A stretch of 64,000 bases of DNA from Arenibacter sp. ARW7G5Y1 (GTDB lineage Bacteria > Bacteroidota > Bacteroidia > Flavobacteriales > Flavobacteriaceae): NCBI RefSeq assembly GCF_003201775.1, contig NZ_QJJZ01000004.1, forward strand, positions 278,643 to 342,642. Reading direction: 5' to 3'. Below the pieces are notes generated by a model. The model was not told the DNA's origin and ran no database searches. It saw nothing but the letters and a program-made list of their open reading frames with translations. A program made the translations under genes and the position numbers. Shown piece by piece: positions 28,971 through 38,713 of the stretch (its first letter is position 1; each line of letters begins with the position of its first letter).

Positions 28971-29897
28971 ATGAAAGTTACCGTTGTTGGAGCAGGTGCT
29001 GTTGGCGCAAGTTGTGCAGAGTACATTGCTATAAAGAATTTTGCATCTGAAGTAGTTGTGTTGGATATTAAGGAGGGTTTTGCTGAAGGCAAGGCCATGG
29101 ATTTAATGCAAACAGCTTCATTGAATGGTTTTGATACCAAAATAACAGGAATTACCAATGATTATAGCAAAACTGCGGGAAGCGATGTCGCTATTATCAC
29201 TTCTGGTATTCCGCGTAAGCCGGGAATGACCCGTGAGGAGTTGATCGGGATTAATGCAGGGATTGTAAAAGCGGTCTCCTCCAGTCTATTGGAACATTCT
29301 CCCAACGTAATTTTGATCGTAGTTAGTAATCCAATGGATACCATGACCTATTTGGTACACAAAACTACGGGTTTACCCAAGAATAGAATTATAGGTATGG
29401 GTGGTGCTCTGGATAGCGCAAGGTTTAAGTACAGATTGGCCGAGGCACTGGAGGCTCCAATTTCCGATGTGGATGGTATGGTCATTGGTGGTCATAGTGA
29501 TACAGGTATGGTGCCCCTAACTGCACATGCAACAAGGAATAGTATCAAGGTATCCGAATTTTTGTCCGAAGAGCGCCTTGCTCAAGTGTCGGAGGATACC
29601 AAAGTAGGTGGTGCCACCCTTACAAAATTGTTGGGCACTAGTGCTTGGTATGCCCCGGGTGCTGCCGTTTCTTCTATGGTACAGGCCATTGCCTGCGATC
29701 AGAAGAAGATGTTCCCGTGTTCTGCATTTTTGGAAGGTGAGTACGGACTTAACGATATTTGCATTGGTGTTCCGGTACTTTTGGGTAAAAATGGTATCGA
29801 GAAAATTGTAAAAATAGAATTGACCGAGGCTGAAAAGGCAAAAATGAAGGAAAGCGCTGAGGGCGTAAGAAAAACGAATGGTTTATTGACCCTATAG
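28971..29897 (+). CDS. mdh: malate dehydrogenase
   Basis: The 308-residue NAD-dependent dehydrogenase of the LDH/MDH superfamily has GAGAVGAS at 7-14 and an aspartate ending the second strand (VVVLDIKEG), which selects NAD. SGIPRKPGMTREEL holds the substrate-binding arginines on the mobile loop, and GGHSDTGMVPL has the catalytic histidine. Arg in the loop (PRKPGMTR) indicates malate rather than lactate. It works in the TCA cycle. It is a single gene with a strong terminator. Confidence 0.95.
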   Translation: MKVTVVGAGAVGASCAEYIAIKNFASEVVVLDIKEGFAEGKAMDLMQTASLNGFDTKITGITNDYSKTAGSDVAIITSGIPRKPGMTREELIGINAGIVKAVSSSLLEHSPNVILIVVSNPMDTMTYLVHKTTGLPKNRIIGMGGALDSARFKYRLAEALEAPISDVDGMVIGGHSDTGMVPLTAHATRNSIKVSEFLSEERLAQVSEDTKVGGATLTKLLGTSAWYAPGAAVSSMVQAIACDQKKMFPCSAFLEGEYGLNDICIGVPVLLGKNGIEKIVKIELTEAEKAKMKESAEGVRKTNGLLTL

Positions 29898-29918
29898 TTT
29901 ATTGGGGTTGACAATTAT

Positions 29919-29979
29919 TAAGGGCATCCGTCCCATTTGTTTCCGAGAACCATCGGAACGGGGCGGGTGCCCTTATTTT
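29919..29979 (+). terminator. long intrinsic terminator after mdh
   Basis: An outer stem AAGGGCATCCG...CGGGTGCCCTT with wobble pairs encloses an inner TTCCGA/TCGGAA hairpin and is followed by TATTTTA. The shape is a two-tier hairpin of about 55 nt. Confidence 0.7.
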
Positions 29980-30069
29980 ATAAAACTGATAAATATATTG
30001 TTAGTTCCTATGGGAAATAATATATTTGCACGCTATTTAAGAATACCATTTTAAATTAATATATAACCA

Positions 30070-33033
30070 ATGCAAAATAAAGGACTTATAAAGCTTTTCG
30101 CTTTTTTGTTTGGACTAGTCAGTATTTATCAGCTATCCTACACATTTATTACCAATAAAGTAGAAAAGGATGCAACTGTCTTTGCTACCAATAAAATTTC
30201 AGAATCTGAAGAGGATTACCTTGAAAAGAGGGAAGCACTGGAGGCAAGGTATTTAGACTCCATAGGGGGGAATTCCATTTTAGGGTTTACCAACTATGAT
30301 GAAGCCAAGAAAAAGGAACTTAATAAAGGTCTGGATTTAAAAGGTGGGATAAATGTTACCCTTCAAATTTCTGTAAAGGATATTTTAAAAGGTCTTGCCA
30401 ATAATACCAAGAACCCAGTTTTCAACAAGGCCTTGGCCGATGCCGATGCCGCTTCTAAAAATAGTGATGCTACTTATATAGATCTGTTCTTTGAATCTTT
30501 TGACAAAATAAAGGGAGATACCAAATTGGCCTCTCCGGATATTTTCGCAAATAAAGGTTTGAGCGATGTCATTAACTTTCAAATGACCGATGATCAGGTA
30601 AAACCAATTATTAGGACTAAGATTGATGAGTCCATCGTTTCTGCTTTTGAAGTACTACGTGAACGGATAGATGGTTTTGGGGTAACACAGCCCAATATTC
30701 AACGTGAAGGTAATTCTGGTCGAATTTTGGTGGAATTGCCCGGTGCCAGGGATATTGGACGCGCACAAGATCTTTTATCGAGTACGGCCCAATTGGAATT
30801 TTGGGAAACCTACAAACAAAGTAATCCTAGTTTAAGTACCTTTTTGCAGGCGGCCAACGAGAAGTTGAAAACTTTGGTGGAGGTTGAAAAACCAGAAGAA
30901 GTTGTTAAGCCGGAATCGGAGTTGGATTCCTTATTATCCGATGTTGCCCAGGATTCCTTGGATTTTTCACAAGAGATAAATCCTCTTTTCAGTTTGCTTA
31001 TTCCAGCAAATCCCAATGGGAACGCTTTGGTAAGTGCTGCTATTAAGGATACGGCAAAAATTGGGGAATATCTAAGAATGAAGGAAATTCGCAGATTGAT
31101 TCCAGCGGATATTCAGTTTGTGAAATTTGTTTGGGAACGTCCAACCGAAGGTTCGGAAGTAGTTGAGTTGTACGCCTTAAAATCCAATAGGGACAATACG
31201 CCAAGAATTAGTGGGGATGTTGTTTCCGATGCTTCGGATACTTTTGATCAATATAACAAGCCTGCGGTTACCATGACCATGAATACCAAAGGTGCCAAGG
31301 AGTGGGAAAAACTAACAGGGGATGCCTTTAATAATCAGACCGGTATTGCCATTGTTTTGGACAATAAGGTATATACGGCACCTGGAGTTTCTTCAGGACC
31401 TATTTCCGGTGGTCGTTCCGAGATTACAGGTAACTTTACCATTAATGAGACCAAGGATATTGCCAACGTATTAAGAGCTGGTAAGCTTCCTGCTTCAGCG
31501 GAAATTATTCAATCTGAAATTGTAGGGCCTTCCTTGGGTCAGGAAGCAATCAATAGTGGTTTCTTCTCCTTTATGATCGCTATGGCCATTGTTTTGGTAT
31601 GGATGGTATTTTACTATGGGAAAGCTGGTATTTTTGCCGATATCGCTTTGCTTCTAAATATCCTGTTGATCTTTGGGGTGCTGGTTAGTTTAAATGCGGT
31701 ACTTACCTTACCGGGAATTGCTGGTATTGTATTGACCATAGGTATGTCCGTGGATGCCAATGTACTTATTTTTGAACGTATTAAAGAGGAATTGGCAAAA
31801 GGAAAAGGGCAGAGCCAAGCTATTGCAGATGGTTTTGGAAACGCACTTTCTTCTATCTTGGATGCCAACATTACTACCGGTCTAACGGCCCTTATTTTGT
31901 TCGTATTTGGTTCAGGACCTATTAAAGGGTTTGCCACTACTTTATTGATAGGTATAGTTACCTCATTGTTTACAGCTATATTCATTACAAGACTTTTGGT
32001 TGACTGGTATGTGAGTGGAAAAGGAAGAAAATTGGACTTCTCAACAGCCATGACCAAGAACTTGTTCAAGAATATCAATATCGATTTCTTGTCCAAAAGA
32101 AAGATCGCCTATATAGCTTCCACCATTTTGGTGGCAATTGGCCTATTTTCATTGTTGACCCAAGGGTTGCAACAGGGTGTGGATTTTGTTGGAGGTCGTT
32201 CCTATACAGTTAGATTCGAGAAGATGGTAAATCCATCGGAAATTGCTTCGGAATTGAATACTGTTTTTGGTAGTGGTACCAATGTAAAGACTTACGGAGA
32301 GGCCAATCAAATAAAAATAACTACTCCTTACAAAGTGGATGTTGAAGGAATTGAGGTGGATAATGAAATTCAAAATAAACTCTACACTTCCCTTCAGAAA
32401 TATCTACCGGATGGTACCAGCTTTGAGAATTTCACCATAGGTAGTGGTGAAAAGTCCATCGGGATCCTCCAGTCGGTTAAAGTGGGACCCACCATTGCGG
32501 ATGATATTAAAAAGAATGCCTTCTTGGCCATCATTGGTTCCTTGGCGGTAGTTTTCCTTTATATCCTATTTAGGTTCCGCAAATGGCAGTTCTCTCTGGG
32601 TGCAGTTGCCGCAGTATTCCATGATATCTTGATCGTCTTGGGTGTATTCTCCATCTTTGGTAAGCTTATGCCTTTTAATATGGAGATTGACCAGGCCTTT
32701 ATCGCGGCAATTCTAACGGTTATTGGTTACTCGTTAAATGATACGGTGGTAGTTTTTGACCGTATTAGGGAAATTATAGCTGAAAAAGGATGGAAAGCTG
32801 GTGAGAATACCAACTTGGCACTGAACAGTACTTTGAGTAGAACTTTGAATACGTCCATGACTACCTTGGTGGTGCTATTGGCCATTTTCATATTTGGGGG
32901 TGAATCCTTGAGAGGGTTTATGTTTGCCATGATCATTGGTATCATTGTTGGTACATATTCCTCTTTGTTCATAGCAACTCCAGTAATGTTCGATACTTTG
33001 AAGAAGAAAACACAAATAGGGAAAGAAGATTAA
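30070..33033 (+). CDS. secDF: SecDF fused protein-export membrane protein
   Basis: The 987-residue protein fuses SecD and SecF, as is usual in Bacteroidetes. It has an N-terminal membrane helix, then the SecD periplasmic region (LDLKGGINVTLQI near 95; RIDGFGVTQPNIQREG near 200). After this come six helices with the RND-type motif GMSVDANVLIFERIKEE near 560, then the SecF half (QGVDFVGGRSYTVRF near 700) with a second six-helix bundle carrying YSLNDTVVVFDRIRE near 890. It uses the proton gradient to help pull proteins through SecYEG. The periplasmic part has an insertion around 270-340. A -7 box TATATTTG at 30021-30028 precedes it. Confidence 0.96.
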   Translation: MQNKGLIKLFAFLFGLVSIYQLSYTFITNKVEKDATVFATNKISESEEDYLEKREALEARYLDSIGGNSILGFTNYDEAKKKELNKGLDLKGGINVTLQISVKDILKGLANNTKNPVFNKALADADAASKNSDATYIDLFFESFDKIKGDTKLASPDIFANKGLSDVINFQMTDDQVKPIIRTKIDESIVSAFEVLRERIDGFGVTQPNIQREGNSGRILVELPGARDIGRAQDLLSSTAQLEFWETYKQSNPSLSTFLQAANEKLKTLVEVEKPEEVVKPESELDSLLSDVAQDSLDFSQEINPLFSLLIPANPNGNALVSAAIKDTAKIGEYLRMKEIRRLIPADIQFVKFVWERPTEGSEVVELYALKSNRDNTPRISGDVVSDASDTFDQYNKPAVTMTMNTKGAKEWEKLTGDAFNNQTGIAIVLDNKVYTAPGVSSGPISGGRSEITGNFTINETKDIANVLRAGKLPASAEIIQSEIVGPSLGQEAINSGFFSFMIAMAIVLVWMVFYYGKAGIFADIALLLNILLIFGVLVSLNAVLTLPGIAGIVLTIGMSVDANVLIFERIKEELAKGKGQSQAIADGFGNALSSILDANITTGLTALILFVFGSGPIKGFATTLLIGIVTSLFTAIFITRLLVDWYVSGKGRKLDFSTAMTKNLFKNINIDFLSKRKIAYIASTILVAIGLFSLLTQGLQQGVDFVGGRSYTVRFEKMVNPSEIASELNTVFGSGTNVKTYGEANQIKITTPYKVDVEGIEVDNEIQNKLYTSLQKYLPDGTSFENFTIGSGEKSIGILQSVKVGPTIADDIKKNAFLAIIGSLAVVFLYILFRFRKWQFSLGAVAAVFHDILIVLGVFSIFGKLMPFNMEIDQAFIAAILTVIGYSLNDTVVVFDRIREIIAEKGWKAGENTNLALNSTLSRTLNTSMTTLVVLLAIFIFGGESLRGFMFAMIIGIIVGTYSSLFIATPVMFDTLKKKTQIGKED

Positions 33034-33057
33034 TTATTTTCTTACCGTCTATAATTT

Positions 33058-33086
33058 AAAAGGCCGCTGTTCAGCGGCCTTTTTTA
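33058..33086 (+). terminator. intrinsic terminator after secDF
   Basis: A stem AAAGGCCGCTG/CAGCGGCCTTT with a TT loop and T tail lies between converging genes. Its right end touches the stop codon of the ABC protein, so it can serve both. Confidence 0.85.
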
Positions 33087-34331
33087 TATTGTTTTTCCAT
33101 GGGATCCCTGAGGGGATATCTGCAGCTCGTAATTGTATTGGGGTTCCAATCCTGGTTCTTTCCTATGGGATACAAAGATGATGGCCGACTTGCTTTCCTT
33201 GGCAATTTTATTTACAAGGGATATAAAAAGCTGGGCGCTTTCATCATCCAGTCCGGCGGTAGGTTCATCCAAAATTAGTAGAGGAGGGTGTTTTATCATT
33301 GCTCTGGCGGTCATGACCATACGCTGTTGTCCTGCAGATAGGTCGGCAAAAAGGACGTCCCTTAGGTGCCACATATCCAATATTTGGAGCCATTCTTTGG
33401 CCAGGGCCTTCTGGTTTTCCGTAGCCCTTAAATAGAGTCCCACAGAATCGTTCATCCCAGAGATAATCATGTTGAGACAGGAGTGGAGACCCGAAAATTT
33501 ATCAGTCATGGCCGGGGTGTAGTATCCAATTCTTTTCTTGATGTCCCAGACGCTTTCGCCTGTTCCCTTGCGTTGGCCAAAAAGGTAAAGTTGCTGTCCG
33601 TAGCCTTTGTGGTTATCACCTGTAATCATGGAGAGTAGTGTTGACTTTCCACTACCGTTGGGACCTATTAGTTGCCAAAACTCCCCTTTTTTGATAGTCC
33701 AGTTAATTCTATCCAGCACTTTTTTGTCTCCATAGGTTACGCTTATGTCCTTGCAGTCTATTAAAATGGATTCTTTATAATCCGTAGGTGCAAATGGCTT
33801 GGGAATTGTACCGGTAAAGGAGGTACTTGTGGATGTCTTTTTATGTGCAGCTTGTTTGGATCTTCCGGGAAGCTGTTTTATAGTAGCTCCTTCCAAAATC
33901 ATCTCATGGGTAATAAAAGGTAAAAGATCGGCCTTTCTACTTATGAGCTGAATAATATAGGTGCTTTTCGAAATATGTTCCAAGGAGGCTTTTAGGTCCT
34001 TTTGGGCGTCTTTGTCCAAATTGTCAAAGGGATTATCCAAAACAATAAAATCTGGCTTTAAATTGAATATATACTTCAATAGCGCCTTTTTTTGCTCCCC
34101 GCTAGACATCGTCTTGAGCAATTGCGTTGAATTTTTATTGATAATCTGGATACCGTGCCTTTCCTCCTCGTCAATAAACTGGTTCAGTGTTATTTTGGAA
34201 AATAGGGCCCCGTCCAAGTCCCCTAGAATTTCAAATCCTGCAGGTAGGGGACCTTCCATTACATTTGTTATAAACTGCTCCTTATGGGAGTCGTTGTTGA
34301 TAAATACGGCCCAATGTATTCTATTCTTCAT
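33084..34331 (-). CDS. ModF/PhrA-like double ABC ATPase with degenerate first domain
   Basis: The 415-residue soluble protein has two ABC-like halves. The second (about 190-415) is complete: Walker A GPNGSGKST at 223-231, signature LSAGQQRMV, Walker B LLILDEPTAGLD. The first half (1-150) keeps the signature (MSSGEQKKALL at 75-85) and a Walker B-like FIVLDNPFDNLD at 95-106 but has no P-loop at its N-terminus, so it probably cannot bind ATP normally. The layout resembles E. coli ModF (photorepair/molybdenum-associated), whose function is unclear. No permease gene lies nearby. It converges on secDF. Confidence 0.82.
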   Translation of the reverse strand: MKNRIHWAVFINNDSHKEQFITNVMEGPLPAGFEILGDLDGALFSKITLNQFIDEEERHGIQIINKNSTQLLKTMSSGEQKKALLKYIFNLKPDFIVLDNPFDNLDKDAQKDLKASLEHISKSTYIIQLISRKADLLPFITHEMILEGATIKQLPGRSKQAAHKKTSTSTSFTGTIPKPFAPTDYKESILIDCKDISVTYGDKKVLDRINWTIKKGEFWQLIGPNGSGKSTLLSMITGDNHKGYGQQLYLFGQRKGTGESVWDIKKRIGYYTPAMTDKFSGLHSCLNMIISGMNDSVGLYLRATENQKALAKEWLQILDMWHLRDVLFADLSAGQQRMVMTARAMIKHPPLLILDEPTAGLDDESAQLFISLVNKIAKESKSAIIFVSHRKEPGLEPQYNYELQISPQGSHGKTI

Positions 34332-34399
34332 GTAAAATGTCTTTTTATGGAATTCAAAAGAAAATAATTTATGGATAGGATTCTGTTGGATTACTAATT

Positions 34400-36583
34400 T
34401 TATTTATTGAACCAGTAAGTGAATTTAAGGGTCAAGGCCCAATTTCTCCCTTCAAACGGTTCAATAAGGTAGTTGTTGCTGTAGACTAGGAATAAGTCGG
34501 AGGCAGGCTTATAGCGCCATTGAAAACGGGAGTTTAGGTTAAAGTTTTTCGATTGTTCATTGTATTGGAACAAGGTGGCAAAGAATAATTTGTTGGTAAA
34601 GGTAATATCTACCTCCGAACCAATAAGCCAAAATTCCGTATCGTTCCAAGGGGCTGGTAAGCTTATGTTATTGTAACTCAAATTGGTACTTAAGCTAACA
34701 AAGGGTTGAAAACGATAGCCTAATTCGTTGATCAGACTAGTTCTGTGGCCTCCGGAATAATATCCTCCAAAGCGGCCGCCCAAGGAATAGGTAAACATAC
34801 TTTGTGGTTTTGAAAGAAAATCCACTGTAAAGGCATTCCATTGGTGCTTGGTTCCAATGTCCAAGGATTCCTTACCTGATCTTGTGGGGTCAAAGGGCGA
34901 TAGCAGTTCTACATATTCATCGGCTACGCCAAAGTTTAATTTGGAACGGTCCCTAAAGTCCAAGAGGTACTCAAAAAGATTGATATTGTCTGTTCGCTCC
35001 AATTTTTCATTAAAAAAATAGCTTGTACTGAATTTGGGGCCATGGCTCAATACCGTACTTTCCTTTGGAAAGAATAGGTGGCCTAAATAGGAGGTTATAT
35101 TGACATATCCATTTCTGGGAACAAAACCAACTTCGGCGGTATAATCGTCCTCAACCGATTCTTCCTGTATGCGCCAATTCCATTTACGACTTTTATATTC
35201 CAAATGGGCCGCCTGGGTAAAACCATTGCCGTTCTTGTTGGGAGCGAAGGATTTTAGGAAAAATGCTTTCCCTGTCCATTGATTATTGGGGGATGCCAAA
35301 TTGTATTCCAGTCCTATATTTCGGTTAAACTTTGGGAAAACTGTTTTTAGGGAATCGGTATTTTGAGGGTAATTTATAGATTCCTTATTTACAAACATCA
35401 GCCCAATACTAGATCTGGCAAAAATTTTTCTTTGTAGCGAGAGTACTCCAAAATTCTGGCTTGGCAACCCTGTTTCTTCAATGCTGGCCGTTTGCATATC
35501 CATAAGCCCCAAACGCCATTTTTTATTTAGGTTTCCACTAACCCTGGCTCCGGCTCTTATGGGGACGCCCAGGCCTATTCTTCTTGAAAAGAAGGGACGT
35601 ATGGTGGCATATCCAAAGTTGGCAAATAGATCCCCGTTCTCCAAAAAGAACTGTCTTTTTTCAGGGAAAAACAGTTCAAATCGGTCAAGGTTGGTTACCT
35701 GACGATCTACCTCTACCTGCGAGAAATCCGGATTTACTGTCAAGTCCAAATTCAAAGAGGTGCTTAGACTGAACTTAACATCACCTCCAATTTTCTTGTC
35801 ATACTGGGTATCGGTGCTATTTTCCAGATTTCGATTAACACCTCCCAGCACATAGGGGATAATCGAAAAATTGCTCCTAGGGGTGGGAGGAGGGGAATCC
35901 CAGACCAAGGTTCCCGTATAGGCTAGGGAGGCCGTGGGGAATTGTCGGGGAATGGGTGTCCAACTCGATTTTTCGCCCGATTTTAAATCCAGCCGGCTAA
36001 AATTTATGCCCCATTGCGTTACGCCATCTTCATAACGAATGGATTTAAAGGGGATGGCCATTTCAAAGACCCATTTCTCCTCATCACTAGTTACTGCGGA
36101 GACCCATTTGCTATCCCAATTTAAATCTACGCTTCCCCCACTATGCATGGTGCCGTCCCATTGGGCACCTGCCGCGTTGGAGCCAAAGGAATAACCGGTG
36201 GTTTGGTTATTGAAGGGATCCATAAACAACAAAAAGTTGTCATTTTTTCCAAATATAAAATCGCGACGCAATGATTCTACATAGTAAGGTCCTTTGGTGG
36301 CGTTGTAAAAAGTAGCTAATAGGTAGAGATTGTTATCGTCATAGGTCATTCGGATTTCGGAAGGTTCATTTGCCATTCCGGTATCCATGGGCAGTACCAT
36401 GTAAAAGTTGGTGGCTACATCCGTATCTTTCCAGGCCAAATCGTTGCCAATTCCATCTATTTCTACCGCTGTGGCTGTCTTGCGAATATTTAATTGAAAG
36501 GATTCATTTTTTTTCTGGGACGCAAGGGGTAAGGCCAAAACAATGGCTAAAATAGTTAGGGGCACTTTTTTATAGGCAGACAA
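34400..36583 (-). CDS. secreted CBM9-like / DUF5916 protein
   Basis: The 727-residue protein has a signal peptide (residues 1-22). A CBM9-like domain follows (about 35-230: TAVEIDGIGNDLAWKD, EIRMTYDDNNLYLLA, VFEMAIPFKSIRY), then a long DUF5916 region that ends in beta strands with a final aromatic pair (LKFTYWFNK), suggesting an outer membrane barrel. PEKRQFFLENGDLF near 310 is a conserved DUF5916 motif. The only start codons available in frame before the signal peptide are TTG (36583) and a GTG six codons later; I use the TTG because it supplies the basic n-region (AYKK). The function is unknown; a link to carbohydrate or metalloprotein handling has been suggested only by the CBM9 fold. Confidence 0.86.
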   Translation of the reverse strand: MSAYKKVPLTILAIVLALPLASQKKNESFQLNIRKTATAVEIDGIGNDLAWKDTDVATNFYMVLPMDTGMANEPSEIRMTYDDNNLYLLATFYNATKGPYYVESLRRDFIFGKNDNFLLFMDPFNNQTTGYSFGSNAAGAQWDGTMHSGGSVDLNWDSKWVSAVTSDEEKWVFEMAIPFKSIRYEDGVTQWGINFSRLDLKSGEKSSWTPIPRQFPTASLAYTGTLVWDSPPPTPRSNFSIIPYVLGGVNRNLENSTDTQYDKKIGGDVKFSLSTSLNLDLTVNPDFSQVEVDRQVTNLDRFELFFPEKRQFFLENGDLFANFGYATIRPFFSRRIGLGVPIRAGARVSGNLNKKWRLGLMDMQTASIEETGLPSQNFGVLSLQRKIFARSSIGLMFVNKESINYPQNTDSLKTVFPKFNRNIGLEYNLASPNNQWTGKAFFLKSFAPNKNGNGFTQAAHLEYKSRKWNWRIQEESVEDDYTAEVGFVPRNGYVNITSYLGHLFFPKESTVLSHGPKFSTSYFFNEKLERTDNINLFEYLLDFRDRSKLNFGVADEYVELLSPFDPTRSGKESLDIGTKHQWNAFTVDFLSKPQSMFTYSLGGRFGGYYSGGHRTSLINELGYRFQPFVSLSTNLSYNNISLPAPWNDTEFWLIGSEVDITFTNKLFFATLFQYNEQSKNFNLNSRFQWRYKPASDLFLVYSNNYLIEPFEGRNWALTLKFTYWFNK

Positions 36584-36692
36584 AGGATGGGTCTTTTGTT
36601 GGTTGAGCTTACTAAAATAGGCATTTTATAAGGATATGAGCTGTTTGGTATGCGTAACTTGCAACCCTAAAAATAACAACCCCTCCCGCCGG

Positions 36693-37184
36693 TTATGGTG
36701 CTTTACTATATACTATGGAATCCCCTACGGCTAAAGACCATTTATCCGCCAAACCGGCATTTACTTCAAGAACATATTTTACGGGAACTTTGGAGGGTAG
36801 GCTGTTTTCCTTAAGCGGTTGTGCATTTTTTTGAAAACTGGCGATTTTCATTTGGTCGTCCACAAAAATAAGGTCTAAGGGGAACTCCGTATTTTTCATA
36901 TAAAAGTAATGCATGGCAACATCCTCAAAAACAAACAACATGCCCTGATTAGGCTCCATGGAACTACGGTACATGAGCCCTGTTTCCCTTTCGTAGTCGC
37001 TATCCGCTATCTCTATATCCAAAACGGTTAGAAGGGAATCCGATTCCTTTTGCAGGATACGCAGATCTCCTTCTTTTTTAAAGGTAATCGGCGCCGTTTT
37101 TATCGCTTTTTTAGCTTCTTCCTTACAGGAAAGTTGAATGACAAAACACACAACAAAGAGTAGATAGATTTTATTGTTCCTCAT
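36693..37184 (-). CDS. DUF192 lipoprotein
   Basis: The 163-residue protein has a lipoprotein signal (VIQLSC, Cys20) and the DUF192 domain: ETGLMYRSSMEPNQGMLFVF, MHYFYMKNTEFPLDLIFVD, and NAGLADKWSLAVGD. DUF192 proteins are small periplasmic or membrane-bound proteins of unknown function. It lies 46 bp downstream of lgt on the same strand and is probably co-transcribed; since Lgt attaches the lipid to lipoproteins, this gene is among its likely substrates. Confidence 0.87.
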   Translation of the reverse strand: MRNNKIYLLFVVCFVIQLSCKEEAKKAIKTAPITFKKEGDLRILQKESDSLLTVLDIEIADSDYERETGLMYRSSMEPNQGMLFVFEDVAMHYFYMKNTEFPLDLIFVDDQMKIASFQKNAQPLKENSLPSKVPVKYVLEVNAGLADKWSLAVGDSIVYSKAP

Positions 37185-37230
37185 GTTACAATTTCTGTTG
37201 GTGAAGGCACCTTTAATCTTTCCAATCGGA

Positions 37231-38196
37231 TTATTTGGTGGTACCCGATTTTGGTCTTAGCATATAATAGAGGCCAACTAAAATAAAGGGTATGCTCAGC
37301 CATTGGCCGGTGGATAGCAAACCAAGTGACTCCTCAAATCCACCCTGACTTTTCTTTACGTATTCCACAAAGAAGCGAACCGTCCATAAAAGCACTAGGA
37401 ACACCCCAAAAATGTACCCAAGTTTATCTTTTTTATCAGTTTTCCAATATAGAAAATACAAAATGGCAAAGACAAAAATATAACAGACCCCTTCATATAA
37501 TTGGGCTGGGTGCCTATATGGAATGGCCTCTAAATACTCGGCAAACCGAGGATCTTTTTCAATAAGGTTATAGGCTGCATTTACCGTTTTTTCCTTGGTA
37601 ATGGACAGGGCCTTGTATGCAGGCATATCGTCGGAATCGCGCACGAACCTGGTGGCCAGCGCAAAAGATTCCTCAACAGGTTTCCCGTTGATTTCCGAAT
37701 TGAAGAAATTTCCCAGTCGAACACAAAAAGCACCTATGGATACGGGAATGACGATACGATCCAGAATCCAAAGAATTTTAAATTCAGGGTATTTTCTGGT
37801 GTAGAGGTACATGCCAATGATGATTCCAATGGCAGCACCGTGACTTGCCAGACCGGTAAATCCTGTGAACTCGTAACCATTGATAAACCCAAAAAGGGTG
37901 CTATCGGCACTTTCCCTAATAGGTAGCAATATCTCCAATAAATGGTTTTGGTAATATGCCCAATCATAAAAGAACACATGACCCAATCTAGCTCCCAACA
38001 TAGTAGCCAAAACGGTATATATGAAAAGGGAGTCCAATTGCTCCAAGGATTTTTTTTCTTTTAAAAATATCTTCTTCATAAGGTACCAGCCCAATGCGAA
38101 AGCGATTATCCAAAGAAGATTGTAATATTTTATCTGTATTACCCCAATTTTAAAAAGGGTATCGGCGGGATTCCAAGTAAAGCCTAAAAAGTACAT
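37231..38196 (-). CDS. lgt: prolipoprotein diacylglyceryl transferase
   Basis: The 321-residue inner membrane protein has about seven helices. The Lgt signature RLGNFFNSEINGKP (residues about 160-173) contains the essential arginine and the NxE segment; GLASHGAAIGIIIG holds the catalytic histidine region, and HPAQLYEG is the third conserved block. It transfers diacylglycerol from phosphatidylglycerol to the lipobox cysteine of prolipoproteins, including the alginate lyases here. An insertion (about 175-220) between conserved blocks is usual for Bacteroidetes Lgt. Confidence 0.94.
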   Translation of the reverse strand: MYFLGFTWNPADTLFKIGVIQIKYYNLLWIIAFALGWYLMKKIFLKEKKSLEQLDSLFIYTVLATMLGARLGHVFFYDWAYYQNHLLEILLPIRESADSTLFGFINGYEFTGFTGLASHGAAIGIIIGMYLYTRKYPEFKILWILDRIVIPVSIGAFCVRLGNFFNSEINGKPVEESFALATRFVRDSDDMPAYKALSITKEKTVNAAYNLIEKDPRFAEYLEAIPYRHPAQLYEGVCYIFVFAILYFLYWKTDKKDKLGYIFGVFLVLLWTVRFFVEYVKKSQGGFEESLGLLSTGQWLSIPFILVGLYYMLRPKSGTTK

Positions 38197-38379
38197 CTAC
38201 ATATTTTTAAGGGACTAAGATAAGTAAATACTGTAAAGAATAGTGGAGTGAAATGGGTTAATTTTGATATACGGGCATGATTATATTTGGAAATTTGCAA
38301 AAGTTTAGAAGCCTTGTACTTTTGTTTGTGCCAATATTGACTTAATTAAATCGTATTACAACAAAGCTGGGAATAAAAA

Positions 38380-38601
38380 CTATGGAATCGGGTCATAACC
38401 ACTTCCTCCCCAAGGGTGACAGCTAAAAATTCTCTTTAAGGCCAGCCATCCACCTTTGAACAGGCCATGCTTTTGCAGGGCTTCCAAAGTGTACTGCGAA
38501 CAGGTGGGGGAATAGCGACATGAGGCAGGGGTAAGAGGGGAGATAAAGCTTTGGTAAAATTTCACCAATAATACAAAAGGGGCTATTAAAATCTTTTTCA
38601 T
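38380..38601 (-). CDS. yidD: membrane protein insertion efficiency factor YidD
   Basis: The 73-residue protein matches YidD along its whole length: an amphipathic N-terminal helix ([20 protein letters not shown]), [15 protein letters not shown] and [24 protein letters not shown]. The three conserved cysteines are present. YidD assists YidC-mediated membrane insertion. Here it stands apart from rnpA and rpmH, which is common in Bacteroidetes. Confidence 0.94.
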   Translation of the reverse strand: MKKILIAPFVLLVKFYQSFISPLTPASCRYSPTCSQYTLEALQKHGLFKGGWLALKRIFSCHPWGGSGYDPIP

Positions 38602-38713
38602 CTATTTAAGAATTTTGTATTAATCTGAAAATGAGCTTAATATAAAATTATAACTTAGATTGTGCGCCTCAATTTCGTATAAAAGCCAATTCAGCAATTG
38701 TTAAACCTCCAAT

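Noticed and set aside
31614..32096. 160-codon antisense frame within secDF
   Set aside because: It lies opposite a conserved, well-supported gene, and the periodicity of the secDF membrane segments explains the open frame.
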